DNA from: Armillaria gallica
Taxonomy: Eukaryota > Basidiomycota > Agaricomycetes > Agaricales > Physalacriaceae
Length of the DNA: 64,000 nt
NCBI GenBank assembly: GCA_037576215.1
Contig: JBANDB010000013.1
Span: 1,612,001 to 1,676,000 of the forward strand
Reading direction: 5' to 3'
The notes under the pieces were generated by a model, which saw only the letters and a list, made by a program, of their open reading frames with translations, did no database searches and had not been told where the DNA came from. Positions 1-12,452 of this stretch are shown here, piece after piece (the stretch's first letter is position 1; each line of letters starts with the position of its first letter). The translations under genes and the position numbers were made by a program.

Positions 1-1108
1 TTTGCATAAGTACCTGTATCATACTCATCCAATTCTCACTAAATAGACTACACTATGCATGTAACTAGCTCTACATGGTGAATGAGGAGGAGGAGATGCT
101 GGAGTCGTCTGAAAGGCATTGAAGAGGGCTTTCAAACACTCCAACAATCGAGAGAAACGGGCAAAAAGCGATGAAGATATGGACCAAACAAAATGATGGC
201 TAAATCGGACAGTGATGGTAATGATAAGAGGGCAGCACCATGAGATGGTAATGGATAAGGGACACTAAGGGGGGGTCAGAATGTATCAAAATAGAGCTTT
301 CAGATGGTACCAGGCATGTAGGGAAGCACCCATCTGAACTCAAGATAGCTTGAATATGCTCTCCATCCTTTGTCAAAACAATGATCCCTTCATAACTCCA
401 CAATGATGTGGCCAATTTTACTGAGTAGGGGGTCATTTTGAAGCCATATGCCAGGGCATTCCAATGCTTCCAGCTGCAAGAAAAACAGGTGAAAACCGAA
501 GGAGAAATTGTTGTGACAAGATGTCAAGCTTATGAGCAAGATGGTCTGTGGACATGTGAGAGTTAAAAGTTGAGCTCTAGGACCAAGGGCTGAGGTGAAA
601 TGACTGAGAGAGCCATTACTGGACACTAGGAGGATCCACAAGAGGGCAAGGTGGTGGGATGAGAGAGTATTCTAATTGCACAGGTACCTGTGATAGGTAC
701 CTGTCACATCCAGAGCCATACCTGCCATCTGCGCAACACCCAGGTGTCACAGATACTGTGATATCCGTGGATGCTCCCTTGCCGGATACAGATGCCAGTT
801 AATCTGTGGGTACTCGTCAAATACCTGGCAATTGTGAAGATCTTTAACTTACATCCACCTGCTCAACTACTATTCCTTATAACCCACTGGCACAGCTATA
901 AACCTTCACAGTCTCAACCCCATTTCTTGATGTATACATGCAGTCATTGACTCACTATCTCTGGGTACCGGCAACCCCCGCCAAAATTTGTGCTCTGAGC
1001 AATCTCAATCATGGCCCGAAATATGGGAGTTTTATGGATGCACCTACTGCAGGTTGAAGGAAGAAGATTCACGGAAACTTTTGCAGGAACATTTTACTCA
1101 GGACATAA
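1..1108. other. No gene seen
   Basis: Only short open frames without recognisable domains occur here. Two copies of AGGTACCTGT lie at 681-690 and 695-704. I see nothing else I can support. Confidence 0.6.
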
Positions 1109-1231
1109 TTTTACATGTATTCTTCGAGGCAAATTATTTTTTAGACCTCGTTTTACCATAGTTTCAGCATGTTTATGGCATTAAAAATGCTTTTTTTCAA
1201 AAAGTGCCTTGAAAAATACATGTATTTTATT
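1109..1231. repeat. Imperfect inverted repeat, MITE-like
   Basis: The arm at about 1109-1131 (TACATGTATTCTTCGAGGCA) matches the reverse complement of the arm at about 1205-1231 (TACATGTATTTTTCAAGGCA), with an AT-rich loop between. I found no clear target duplication, so it may be the remains of a small transposon or a chance hairpin in AT-rich DNA. Confidence 0.35.
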
Positions 1232-1462
1232 TTAAAATGATATACTGTAATTTTTTTGAAGTGATACAAAGGCTGTGGAAGCCTGTACAAGGTGCATTTG
1301 GATGAGCAGTCCGAAGGCTTTGCAAACATAACCAAACAAACATGTCACACAGCTATTTGCACCTTTTTGCACCTTTCCACACCTTTCTGCACCTTTCAAG
1401 CATGTGGAACACATCATGGAGTGTCGTCCTAACTTCCTTAGATACTCTGGTAACACCAAACA

Positions 1463-4319
1463 TTGGTCTGCACAGCAAAAATCCAATTTGGAAAGATCAA
1501 TGCTGCCCATCACACTTGTGATGAAACATCAGCACATGTGAATGGACCCATGCTATCGGGACAGGGGAATCTAGGTCTGTTGGACCTGACAGAACTTTCC
1601 CAGGCATGTAAACGTGCTGAGAATTACCAACAGCATCTATATGGTCTTCAGAAGAAGCTCAAATGCAGTCAGAAAAGGGTGGAGACACAAGCAGGGGATT
1701 TGGGCAAGAAGGCTACTTACATTGGAGATTTGGAGGATGAGATTGCCCATCTAATGAAGGAATCTGAGGTCATGATGTCCAAGATGACTCTTCAGGCAGA
1801 GGAGAGAGTGGAAGATAGGAAGCAGCTTCACAATCTAAAGGCAAAAATCAAACAGGTTCCGAATCACATTGTGAATGCTACAAAGACTGCCATTGTTGAT
1901 TGTCCTTCTCTCCAGTTGAAGAACAATGGTATTATTCCTGATGACACACGCTCATTAATCAATGATCTCATTGCTGAAGATGAAGTTAATCCTGAGCACG
2001 TTCTTAGTGATCTGAATAGAATGGCCAATCACCTTGGAGTCCCTGTTGAAGGGAGTGTTTCAGATCGGAGTACAAAGTGGATTGTACAGGAGGGAGGGGC
2101 TGCAGCAAAGATGCAAGTTGTTCAATGTATAAAAAATGCAAAAGGTATGTCATATTAATGGCCTATGCAATGAATAGTTATACTCATCTTTCATCCCAGG
2201 GCTAACAATAAGCGGTGATGGTACCACTCACAAAAATAACAATTTGGAATCTCATCATGCAACTGTTATTGATGAGAATAACCACAAGATACAGTTTTTT
2301 CTTGGAATTCAAATGGCAGTCAATCATACAAGTGAAACTCAGCTCGAGGGATGGGTAGATCTAGTCAATGATTTGTACAGTATTTATAAGCATAGCCCTC
2401 ACTGTCAAAGTGGAGAAGATGCCAGAGATTTCTGGATCAAAGTCACTGGAATGTATACAGATTATGCAGAGGACTAGAAGAAGCTGTTTTGGCTTTTGCA
2501 AACATGGAAGCAGAGATGTGAACGTGAGAAGTGTGGGGAGGAAACGATTCTAAAGTCAACACCACATGAGCTTCTTGATATTCTATTCAAGGTGTCACAG
2601 AAGGCTATTATCAATGCAGGTGGAATGGCAAACTGGGAAAATCTTTCCCAGAATCAAAGGAAAACACACCATGATGAAGCCTTTCGCAGGTTTGCCTTTG
2701 AACTGGGAGAAGCTGAATTTGCGAAATTGGATGACAGTCAAAAGAAGAATATTGATCTCTTGGTCTGGGCTAGATGCTGTATGCATAAAGAGATGAATGC
2801 ATTCAAAGGAGGATGTACTCATATGTCAAGATGGTGGGAGGAGAATGGCATTTCTGGCCCAATCAAAATGTACAATTGGGACAATGCAGCAGCTGCTGAT
2901 CTTGGAGCAGGGACTGCAGCTGCAAAATGTGCAGAAGATCGTACACAGGGTGGAGCAATTAAAGTCTCAAGTCTAGCTGGTGCTGTATTTCACCACAAGG
3001 ACCGAAAGTGTGGTCAGCAAGATACACTCCGGTATTTTTGGGATCTCAAGATGGGTTTTACACTCTGTTTCCCTGATACAAGCAATACCTGCTTTCAATC
3101 TCATGCCGAGGCATGTGCAATAATTATCACATATCTTGATCTTATCCTCCAATTCTTGAGCTATGTTGAACAAAACAAAGCAAGCCAAATGTTGAACCAT
3201 ATGGAGTGCAATGTTAAATATGGATGCGAGGATAATGCAACCCAACATGAATTTGCAGTCATCACAATCTACTACCAGGCCATTGGGGTTCCCTATATGC
3301 ATGAAATACGTGGTCCTCTTCGAAGTGAAACAAACATACTTAAATTAAGCCCTCTGCATGAAAAAGTAAAATCTCACCTGTGTAAAATCATTGCTGATCC
3401 TGACCTGCTCCTCAGCCCAGACATGTTATATGAAATGGGCTCGCTGGATGAGAAACTATGGGAGATGCCAGAGGCTATATATGCTGTTCTCCAGTGCAAG
3501 CCCCAGCTACCTCACCTATCTCCTTTACTGGTTTCATTCTGTACAGGAGCACTAGAGACTTGGGAAAGATTCACTTCCGAATTCTTGGCAGGAGGAGCAA
3601 TCGACACTGCAACTACTGAGCAAATTGAAAGTGCCTGGATGGAATCAACAAATGACTTAAATGAAGGTGCATTTGGCAACTGGTGACAGGCAGCTCGTAT
3701 CTGGCCAAATATGTCCTTAAATTACTTCAATGCTCTTCAAATGTATAAGAAAAATGAAGCTTCCAGTTACATGAAGTCCCTCAAACCTGAGGAATGTAGT
3801 GCATTGCGGAAACTTGTCCATGACCAGGATAGCTCTGGGAACAATCGTGCTATCAAACATACCATAGCTCAGCATATGAAGGATGTTGCTTCCCAGAATG
3901 CTGACAAAGATCATACTCATGCTGCCAGGATTGCATGTGCAGAAGAAGCTGTTGATGGATGTGATCCTTATCGGATATCTCAGGCACTTGAGGAAGCATA
4001 CAAGATATGGTGTGGTGCAAATGGATACCTCACAGTAGCAGCATTGGATTTGCAGTTGGATTGGCATATAAAGAATGGTAAAAATAGCTCAGGATTGGAG
4101 ATTCCAAAGGCTAAATCTGATGCCAAAGGCAGAGGTGATCGAGAATCTAGGTATAGACATCTCCAGGCAGCTATAGCCAAGTATGAAGCAGCAGGGAATT
4201 TGGCAGTAGAGGCTGAACATGAAGGAGCAGAGACCAGGGTTGAAAGCAGCCAAGAAGAGATCATAGATGTTGATATTGAAGGGCAGGATGACAGTGAAGA
4301 TGAGCTTTATTCCAGGTAA
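1463..4319 (+). pseudogene. Broken multi-copy-type hypothetical protein, probably transposon-derived
   Basis: This region gives about 930 codons in one reading once a 55-bp GT..AG intron at 2145-2199 is removed; the intron joins two different frames exactly. Two in-frame stops break it: TAG at 2475-2477 in the context AED*KKL, and TGA at 3684-3686 in GNW*QAAR. Either could come from a C-to-T change in CAG or CGA. The N-terminal part (about 1600-1860) is rich in K, E and Q and probably helical. A short motif ISGDGTTHK follows the intron, and the C-terminus (about 4200-4319) is acidic. The protein resembles long hypothetical proteins that I believe are repeated many times in Agaricomycete genomes, which suggests a transposon gene. 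I cannot place it in a transposase superfamily. The start at 1463 is uncertain and upstream exons may exist. Confidence 0.55.
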
Positions 4320-4595
4320 ATTAGTACTACTATATACTTGAACTCATATGGAACTATATGAGTAGGTAGGACCGTCTATCAACGAGAATTGAAGCAATTA
4401 ACATTGATTTGCCATCAAAATAGCTGAAAATGGGCTTAGTCAGCTCATGTTCTGGAACCGGGTGTTGCTAATACCCACTATCTCTTTGGCCTCCCATTCT
4501 GATGATGTAGTATGTTGAAACTATTTGCACCTCAGGAATTTTAGGCCTAAGACAAAGAAGAAAATAAGCAAAAATCTAAAAATAACACTAACAAA

Positions 4596-4858
4596 CACTG
4601 CATGGAGAATTTAATATTTTAGCTTAAAATATTAAAGTCTATAACTATTTATCTTTTCCAACTTCTATGCTGTAATATTGAAAGATTATTTTGAATATTA
4701 TTTGAATATTTTTGTTTATTGAAAAAATATTGAAAATTTCTCAAATATCACAAATATATTAAAAATATTATCTCAATATTTCAGTCTAGTATATTGAAAA
4801 AATAAATAGTTATAGAATTCAATATTTTAAGCCAAAATATTAGATTCTCCATGCAGTG
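4596..4858. mobile_element. MITE with CACTG ends (CACTA-like)
   Basis: The 263-bp element begins CACTGCATGGAGAAT and ends with its reverse complement. The inverted arms extend about 55 bp (4596-4650 and 4804-4858) with few mismatches. It is flanked on both sides by AAA (4593-4595 and 4859-4861). CACTA/CACTG ends with a 3-bp target duplication fit the CACTA (EnSpm) superfamily. The middle is AT-rich and non-coding, so it would need a transposase from elsewhere. Confidence 0.7.
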
Positions 4859-5133
4859 AAAGGTCTACTGATCTCTCACATCAATTTTGCTCTGCAGGAT
4901 TTTTGAGTCAAGAAATCTGACTCTGATATGGGTACTAAAAATGTGAAAATGTTGCTAATAAATTTATCACAATAATCCCAAATCCATACTTACCAATGCT
5001 TGTTCTGCAAGATGTAGATCTCATCTACAACTAACTGAAAGTGAGCCATATTATGTATACATTACTATGAAGAATGACTTACCTTTAGAGCTAGAAGTTG
5101 AAAGGTTTGAAATGTCTGGCCACAATTAACAGG

Positions 5134-5686
5134 TACTGTATAATTTCGATCAGTTCATCAGACCGTGTGACCTGTGACCGCGTTGATGAAATTTTGGTTT
5201 TGTTGTCACCTAGATATTGCTGTGACCAACCAGAAAATTTCATCAAACTATTGAAATCCATTTTCTGAGCGGCATGAGCGCTGAATGTCCTAATTAAATA
5301 TGTAGTACACTAAATATACAATTCCTGTGCAAACACTGGCTTCATAGCAGTTATAAGTTGGTTGCGGCTGTATACATCATGGTTCTGGCAGTATGATAAG
5401 ACATCAGATACTGATTGATGTGATTACCAGGTCAATACCAGGTACCTACTTGGGATTGCCAGGCCCCGGCATCTTGGAAGCTTGTAACACCTTTAATACA
5501 GTGTACTTCATGTGTATTTAAAAGTCATAAATAAGAGGGTTATATCTATCCGCATTTTTCATGCATTTTTTGAGTACAAAAATGGTTTCGTCAACAGTGC
5601 TTGTGACCTGTGACCAGTACCAAAATCCGTCGCCATCAAGGGGGTCTGTGACCTGTGACCGACAAGCCAATCAAAATTATACAGTA
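5134..5686. mobile_element. Tc1/mariner-type MITE
   Basis: The ends are inverted copies of TACTGTATAATTT (5134-5146 and 5674-5686). The similarity continues inward through imperfect copies containing GTGACCTGTGACC at about 5167-5180, 5606-5619 and 5647-5660. TA lies at both outer edges, as expected for TA target duplication. No coding capacity is visible. A related GGTCACAGGTCAC occurs just outside at about 6158. Confidence 0.6.
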
Positions 5687-6193
5687 TTCCATATTTCATG
5701 AAAAGAATCTATAGGGACTGGCCACCAGTAGGCCACTCTAAAATCAATATCAGATTCAACTTCTACTCTGTGAGATGGAGATCACTTTACTAAGCAAGGA
5801 AGTTTCTTATATGGCAGCTGTTTCATATCATATACATGGTGAGTACTGATTTTACCCACACTGCATAAAAATTTGAATATTTTTACTCAAAAATACATTT
5901 AAAATATACAAAGTTTTTTTTGAGTAATTTTCCTGAGAAATTAGTTAAAATATTTAAAATATTTCACCGTATTTTACAGATTTTATGTAAAACAGTGAAA
6001 AATTCAAAATATTTTCAGTACTTTTTTCAGAAAAGAAACTGTAAAGAAATTTTGAATATTTTCTCTGTTTTCATAAGTACAAAAACATTGGCTTTTGTCC
6101 AGTGCTAGCAACACATGCTGTTGATCTCATACTATAAAATTTTAACCTTATCTTTAGGTCACAGGTCACAGCTGCTTATGAAATGAAGATATG
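5687..6193. other. AT-rich spacer, no gene seen
   Basis: Mostly A/T-rich sequence with many AAATATTTT-like words. The only open frame (5920-6108) is a low-complexity by-product. Confidence 0.5.
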
Positions 6194-9065
6194 CAGTCAA
6201 GGACCAGTCACTGAGACAGTACCGGTCAATGGGACACCTGGCCCAGGTGCTTTCCTCACAGTCAAATTGGCCTCGGACCTCATGTATATATCATCCTAAG
6301 ACATGTCCATGTAATAGCAACAAATTTCCGAAGCAGTTGGGAATGTACTATGCCTATAATTATTTTGATGATGGGTTGCTATGTCACATTATACATTACT
6401 AAATTGGGACACAGTCAACAGCATACTTTTCTTTTCTTCTTTACACACCGCTTATTGGATTCTACTCGCATTGGGTGTGCTCAGCTTCTATTTCCTTCAC
6501 AAGAACACACTACTACACTGTGAAAATCAGATACTAAAAAGGCACAAATATGCCAGGAAACCTGTGATGCATATATGGACAAAGCCGAAAAAGCATACTA
6601 GGAAGAGATGGCATAGCCACTTGGGGAGAAGAGGAAAGGACTGAGGACAATATGCAGGGAGTTGGAAAAGGAGTGCTTGATGGAAACTTGCCAAGAGATC
6701 TCTCTGGACAAAACCACATTATCCTGCCATATTCAAGGGATTACCGTGAGCCTATCACAATCCAACAAGGATAAGAGATGGCTTACCACAGAAGAATGGC
6801 ATGTTGTGCTTGCCTACATGAAAATAATGGCCTATTGGGGATTCCCACTCAGTCTTCGATGCACCACAGAGCATGTGAATGAAATTTTCTGGGCACACTA
6901 TGGGCCTGACAGTGATTTTCTGGCCAAAGGGGTTGGTCAAAACTGGGTGAAGTGCTTCATTGAGAAGCACTCAGATGAAATCAAAGCATTTTGGTCTCAC
7001 TCTCTAGACCACTCACATGCATGCACTGTGAACCCTTATACAAAAGAGGAGTTTTTTAAGCTTTTGGAAGCTGTGATTGAAGGAGATGAAGGAGATGATA
7101 TCATACCTCCTGAGTTAATCTATGGGACAGATGAGACAGGGATCCAGCAGGGGATTGGTGTAAAAGAAAGGGTCTATGGTCCTCAAGGTGCAAAGATTCA
7201 GCACCAACAGTGAAGCGGAGACAGAGAGAATATCACTGTAATCACAACAATCTGTGCAGATGGTACCTGGGTGGCTCCTGCTGTTATATTCAAGGGCAAA
7301 GGTTATCAGACATCATGGAAGCAGAATAACCCCTTGCAAATGTTGTGAGTAAAAGAATGCAATATCATTGATATCATACTTATGCAAGGATAGAATTGGA
7401 TACCAGAAGAAAGGATATACCAATCGCAAAATTGGCGTGAAGTGGATCAAGGATTTCAATCAGCAGACAGAAAGCAAGGCAGCTGGCCGCCAGTGTTTAC
7501 TCCTGGTGGACGGTCATAACTTGCATTATACATGGGAGTTTCTGGAATATGCACACACTCATGCCATTGAAGTCCTCTGCTATCCTTCACACTCCACACA
7601 TGCATATCAGGGTCTCGATGTTGTGATTTTCAGTGTGGTCAAACAATGGTGGAGTGAAGCATGTGACAAATATGAACGGAGGACACATCAGAAAGTCACA
7701 AAATCAAATTTTCTAGAAATATATAGCATTGCGCATGTAGCCACACTCACTCCAGAGAATATCAAAGCCGCATTCAAGAAGACAGGAGTCGTACCTTTCA
7801 ATCCCGATGTTATCAGTGAGGAGATGATGGCGCCTAGTCTGGAGATGTCAATGGAGAACACAATGCCCACACTGCAGTTTAGTCCAGTGCATCACATGTC
7901 AAAGCTGATGACTACCTGCATCAAGAATCAGCATGCAGACCGTGATGACACGTTGGATGTACCAGAATCTCCACTAACTGGACCATCGGGTCAACATTTT
8001 GTCTTCTCCCTGAGTCAACCCGGCCATTCTACATAGTGCCCCAACTCCACAAGATACCCTCAATAGCCTTGCATCATCTTCAGGATCATTTCTTGTATCA
8101 TCTTCATCACTCCAATCATCCTCGAGTCCACCAAAATATGCTACATCTGTCATATCCCCAATAAAATAGAAATATAAGGACATCCTCAGTCAGCAACCAC
8201 AGACCAAGCTTGAGGCTAGCTTACAGAGGGCTTTGAGAGAGTCAGATGAACACAATACACTCCAGAAAGGGGCCATGATAGGAATGCAAGCAATGGCAGT
8301 TCTACAGAATATCTATGTTAGCCAGTCACAGCTGCAACTTCAATCAGCAGAGGAGAAAAGGACCAAGAAGCGAGGAGGTATCATGGGAGATGGCATGCTC
8401 AAGATGATGACTGGAGATGACTTCTTCAATGTAGTCACTGCTCATGAGGAAGCAGCAGAAGAAGCAAAAAAGGAAAAGGCATGTCATGCATTGTTGTGGA
8501 ACAAGAAGGCAACAGCAATGGTGTGGTAGACATGAGAGGACAAGAGACATGTGGAGAGGAACAATAAGAAGTGCGAGTGCTTCCACCAGGCTGTGCTGGC
8601 ATGGCAGAATGCCAAAAAGAATGGGCACTCAACTCATAAGAATAAGCTGAAACTAGCTGATTTTGAGGAGATTGAAAAGCCTTTCCCCAAATACACACAG
8701 GCTGAACTTGAGGTGCTTTCTACTGATGACAAGGACAGTGAGGAAGAGGAGGAGGAAGAAATCAGTGTTGATGATGGGGAATCTGATTAGATCTGGATTA
8801 CAAATGATTGCCATATATAGATTTGCCAGTAGATTGCTGGTGTGATGTGATATGTCTCATTGAGTGGTAAACATGCGATAACACAATTTTGCACTGATGT
8901 TCTCTAGCATGGGGAGTTTGGCCCATATCCCAACTGGATTTTATACCATTATGTTTCTGTCATAGTATACTTTCTACTCCTAATAGCTGATCAGGTCAGG
9001 ACTTATATTTTCACTCTTCTGAGGACCTTCTAAATTTGGGTGTCTCATCAACCGGTCCTTGACTG
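6194..9065 (+). mobile_element. Dead pogo/Fot1-like DNA transposon
   Basis: The left end reads CAGTCAAGGACCAGTCA and the right end is its inverted copy CAGTCAAGGACCGGTTGA. Further in, both arms share GACACC. Elements of the Tc1/mariner/pogo group commonly start CAGT and insert at TA. TA follows the right end directly, while the left flank reads TG, possibly a mutated TA. The 2.87-kb span encloses a pogo-type transposase reading (6662-8790), which supports the boundaries. Confidence 0.7.
6662..8790 (+). pseudogene. pogo/Fot1-type DDE transposase, broken
   Basis: The N-terminus holds a helix-turn-helix-like stretch (about 6700-6850), then a CENP-B-like region with WAHYGPD and GVGQNWVKCF. The DDE catalytic domain follows, with aspartates in YGTDETG (about 7123-7143), LLVDGHNLHYT (about 7500-7533) and YQGLDVVIF (about 7606-7632). 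The C-terminal tail includes an acidic run near 8740-8765. Breaks are TGA at 7211-7213 where arginine is expected, a frame change in 7340-7390 that a simple intron does not repair, a stop at 8034-8036, and TAG 8527-8529 plus TGA 8533-8535 in one frame. Three of these stops fit C-to-T changes in CAG or CGA. The catalytic residues survive, so the damage looks like decay of a once functional gene. Recognition of the family is firm; the exact start is not. Confidence 0.8.
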
Positions 9066-11990
9066 TACATATCTCATAACATGTCACAGGGCTCAGTGAA
9101 GAGACAAAAAGAAGTTTCAAAGTAGTGTCTTTTTCAAGCAAGAATAACAAAATATTCCTTCCTTGAGTGTCTATGTGTGTTCCCAGACATTGCCATTGTG
9201 CTAGTGATTAGGTTTGATGATGTGACTGCAACAGCTCTGCTCTAGCAGCTCAAAGGTGGATTCCATAGCCCATTCGGTAAATCCAGCCTTTCATGATGTA
9301 GTCAATGGCAAAAAAATTACAATCAGGGAGGGTTGAACTAAGGACCTAGCTACTCAGCCACAGCATTCAGCCACAAGATTACTATAAGACTAGATATCTT
9401 ATAATGTGAAGGTATGCATAATCTCTTACAGCGATCTGTGAAGATCTTTCTGGCTGAAGATGTGGCATAACATGTCACAGGCCATGAAGATAAAGTTGAA
9501 ATTGTACAGTAATCTGGATTGTGAGCATGAAGTTTAAACAGCCACTCATAAGAATTTTGCCTGCCATCACCATCAGGGCTGGGAACATTGATCTGTAGGT
9601 GCACTTAATAGATTTTTTGATGAATTTGATCTTATACTTTGCAGGTACCTCGCAGAATTCAAAGTCAGCATTCAAAAATCAAGTCAAGTGGTGTGGAAAT
9701 GGAGATTAAGGCAACAATTTTGCACTGTTTCCATACTCTATGATTTAATTGAGAGATATCCAGTGCTCAGGGCAAGGACTTGGGGCAGCAGTAATGAGCC
9801 TAGACTTCCATGGCAACGGCAACACCCAAAACTCGGGGAGAGCTTAGGCAATTAATGTAGCAACACAGCAATCAAGGCAATTGTGTGTGCGAGTGGTTCG
9901 GTGCACCTCCATGTGGTCAATTCTTCAATAACACAAGATACACTGCAACTTTTCAGTCAGCGAAGTAGTACTCTTGGTCAATGAGTACTAGTAGACATAG
10001 GCTGTAAGCTGGGAAGGATCTCGATAAACAAGATGGGAAGGAATCTGGTATGATGTGAATACCAAGAAACTAAGATAGAGACCATGAAAATGGTCTAGAA
10101 AATGTGGGGATGGGCTAAAGAGCATGAAAATAGCTCTAGAAATCATAGCAATGGGCTAGAAATCATGGGGAAGGACTAGAAATCGTGTCCAGATGGTGTA
10201 CTGTGATGCTGAGTTGAAACAATGGCAATAAACGTGTGGAAACTGCCTTGGAACTGGAAGAAAATGTAGCAACTGTGGTGCTGAGTGGGGTGTTGCAGCA
10301 ATAGATGCACGGCAACTCTGAACAATGATAAAGATGAGGGTGATCCTATGGAGAACAATGCTGAACTGGGCCTACACAGAGGCAATACTGAACTGGGCAA
10401 TGAAAACAATGGCAATGTAGAAGGTGAAGATGATGAAACAATCCTATGTGGTGAAGGTGAAGCGATGTTGTGGTATTAAAAGACAAAAGCAAGTTATTGA
10501 TGCAAGATTCTGTGTATTGGTGCAATATACAACCAACAATGTTTTAAGAGTAAAGCAAGTGGTGAGGGACAACTTGGAGTAACCGTAGCTGACTGGTAAT
10601 GCCGTAGACTCATTCACTAGGTAAGAACTAGATCTAAAAATGTGGCTTCTAACTAGTTTTTATACTACAAGTCTGGTTTTTATAAATAGAATATTCATCA
10701 GAGCCTTAGTAAGGCTGTAAGTCCTTGGCTTTGTAATAACCATAGTAAACATATGGAATCTGTGGTTCTAAAGTAACAGCAACTCTTCGACATTGCCATT
10801 TATGGATGAAAACTATATGGTTTAATTGAGTGATGAGTGGATCATGAGGTGCTGTTTAGCTGTGGATTTCTGAGCTGCAGTTGCTGTACTGAGGTGTACA
10901 CTTGTGGCAACAGTAATTTGAGGTCTGGGCACTATAACAGCCTTAGTAAATGTGGTCTGTAGTTGCCATGGCTGTAATTATCATAGCTGGAGGGGTATTT
11001 GTGTCAATCACATTATTTCATTAATGATTGATGGGCACATCAACTAGGTGCTTCTGAGTGATGTGGCAACTCTATATTTGGATGATTGGCAATCAATAGT
11101 ACCTTGCTGTGATGGGGTACAGTAATTATGATGTGCGGCAAGCTGGGAAGGATAACAGAGTATTGAAGGAGTATGAAGAGCATGGTTTTAGGATTGTATC
11201 TGTGTGTGGGTGGCATATACTGTGAAAATCAGTGGTATTATCGAGTGTTGGCAGTATTATGGAGTATGTGGGGATTATAATGGCATCGTTTTGAAGATAT
11301 TGGGTCATGAACAGATAAATCTGTGAATTCTGAGTGTACAGAGCCTGGAGGCTCATCAGCGGCAGTATAAAATTTGACAGGTTTGAATATATCTTCACTT
11401 GGAAGTGGGCATGTATCAATTTTGCTGCAGATTTGGATTAAACAACATTTTGTACACCATAGCATAGTCAATAGAACCAGTTTTCTGTGATAGTCAAATG
11501 AAAAATAGGATTAGACTTGTTTGCACATAACTGTGAATGGATATGAACTCACTTTGAGATCTCAAATGAGTTTCATACTAAAATTGTCATTAATCAAGTA
11601 TGAACTGTATAGACTTGCCAAAATCAGCATAATTACTTTGATACCTGAATATTATTGTATATTGAATACTACATTATCCCACAAATAGCTAGAACTCACC
11701 AGCAACAATGTGAAAGAACCTCCTTCTCGAACTTGAAGACAAATTCAAGTCCTGTTCACCACGATGATTCCTGACAGGCAAAAGAAAAGCCAAGTAGGAC
11801 GAATGAACATTTGAATAAAAGGTGTTCAGTGCAATAGAGACGATCCCACTGGAGGAACCAGTTGCTGGCACCAGAAAATTAAAGCAGCAATATTAAAGAA
11901 AGGAATGGTTAGAAGAATTAGCTGAAATACAAATTGAAGAAGTTTACTCACTTGTGACATCAGCCTATGATTGACTGGTATTGCTCTTAA
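9066..11990. other. No gene seen; CpG-poor low-complexity DNA
   Basis: No open frame here has a recognisable domain or a plausible exon pattern. Degenerate short repeats of GGGCTAGAAATCATG-like words occur at about 10080-10190. Several AATGG/TGGCAA-rich stretches lie between 10200 and 11480. This is probably old repeat DNA into which the Gypsy element inserted at 11995. Confidence 0.5.
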
Positions 11991-11995
11991 AAACT

Positions 11996-12412
11996 TGTTA
12001 TGATTTATTCACTTTTTTGCTTTATCTTATCTCTCACAACCGGACCGGCTGGGCCATTGATCATAGGGGTATCCGAGCAGCAGGACAACATTCCCATGTT
12101 ATCTCTTCATTGTCACGCAATCTCACTTCGATATGGCATGCTCACAAGTTCTTACTCCAACAGCGCGTGTACATGAACTTTATCCTTTTCAAATGACCTA
12201 TTATTAGAACCCTCACTTCTAGTATTTAAGTAGTAACTCTCACTGTATGTACCCCAGCTTTGAGCTAACTTTAATCTATACTGAAACTATTGCCTAATTC
12301 ATTGCTAAGAGCCTAAGACTTAGCCAGATTGCCTATCGCTAGGGAACTCATCGGTGACTGCCCAAATGCAAGACAGCTGTTGTTTATCCTTGATAGGAGT
12401 TCGGGTTTAATA
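11996..12412 (+). repeat. 5' LTR of G2
   Basis: It starts TGTTATGATTTATTC and ends TTTAATA, a TG..TA rather than TG..CA end. It is 417 bp, 5 bp shorter than the 3' LTR because it has one CTTAT unit fewer. I count ten substitutions against 32567-32988. All ten are transitions at sites that were probably CpG. Confidence 0.9.
12223..12268 (+). promoter_or_regulatory. G2 LTR promoter and probable RNA start
   Basis: A TATA-like TATTTAAG lies at 12223-12230. The sequence AGCTTTGAGCTAA begins 33 bp downstream (12256-12268), where the RNA is expected to begin. The same 13-mer stands at the same place in the LTR of G1. It is complementary to the primer-binding site just after the LTR, so I infer it is the self-priming 5' end of the RNA. 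Confidence 0.6.
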
Positions 12413-12413
12413 A

Positions 12414-12426
12414 TTATCTCGAAGCT
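12414..12426 (+). promoter_or_regulatory. Self-complementary primer-binding site of G2
   Basis: TTATCTCGAAGCT lies one base after the LTR. It pairs with the reverse complement of AGCTTTGAGCTAA (12256-12268) at 11 of 13 positions. G1 has a perfect 13/13 version at the same spacing, so the two mismatches here probably arose by decay. Confidence 0.6.
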
Positions 12427-12452
12427 CTCCTTGCTCCTTAACCGGAGCCTAC

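Noticed and set aside
7345..7388. A 44-bp intron in the pogo transposase
   Set aside because: GTGAGT and an AG are present, but removing the segment does not join the two frames, so an indel is as likely.
9340..9420. tRNA-derived SINE on the minus strand (A-box-like TGGCTGAATGC, B-box-like AGTTCAACCCT)
   Set aside because: Box matches are weak, and no tail, target duplication or second copy was found.
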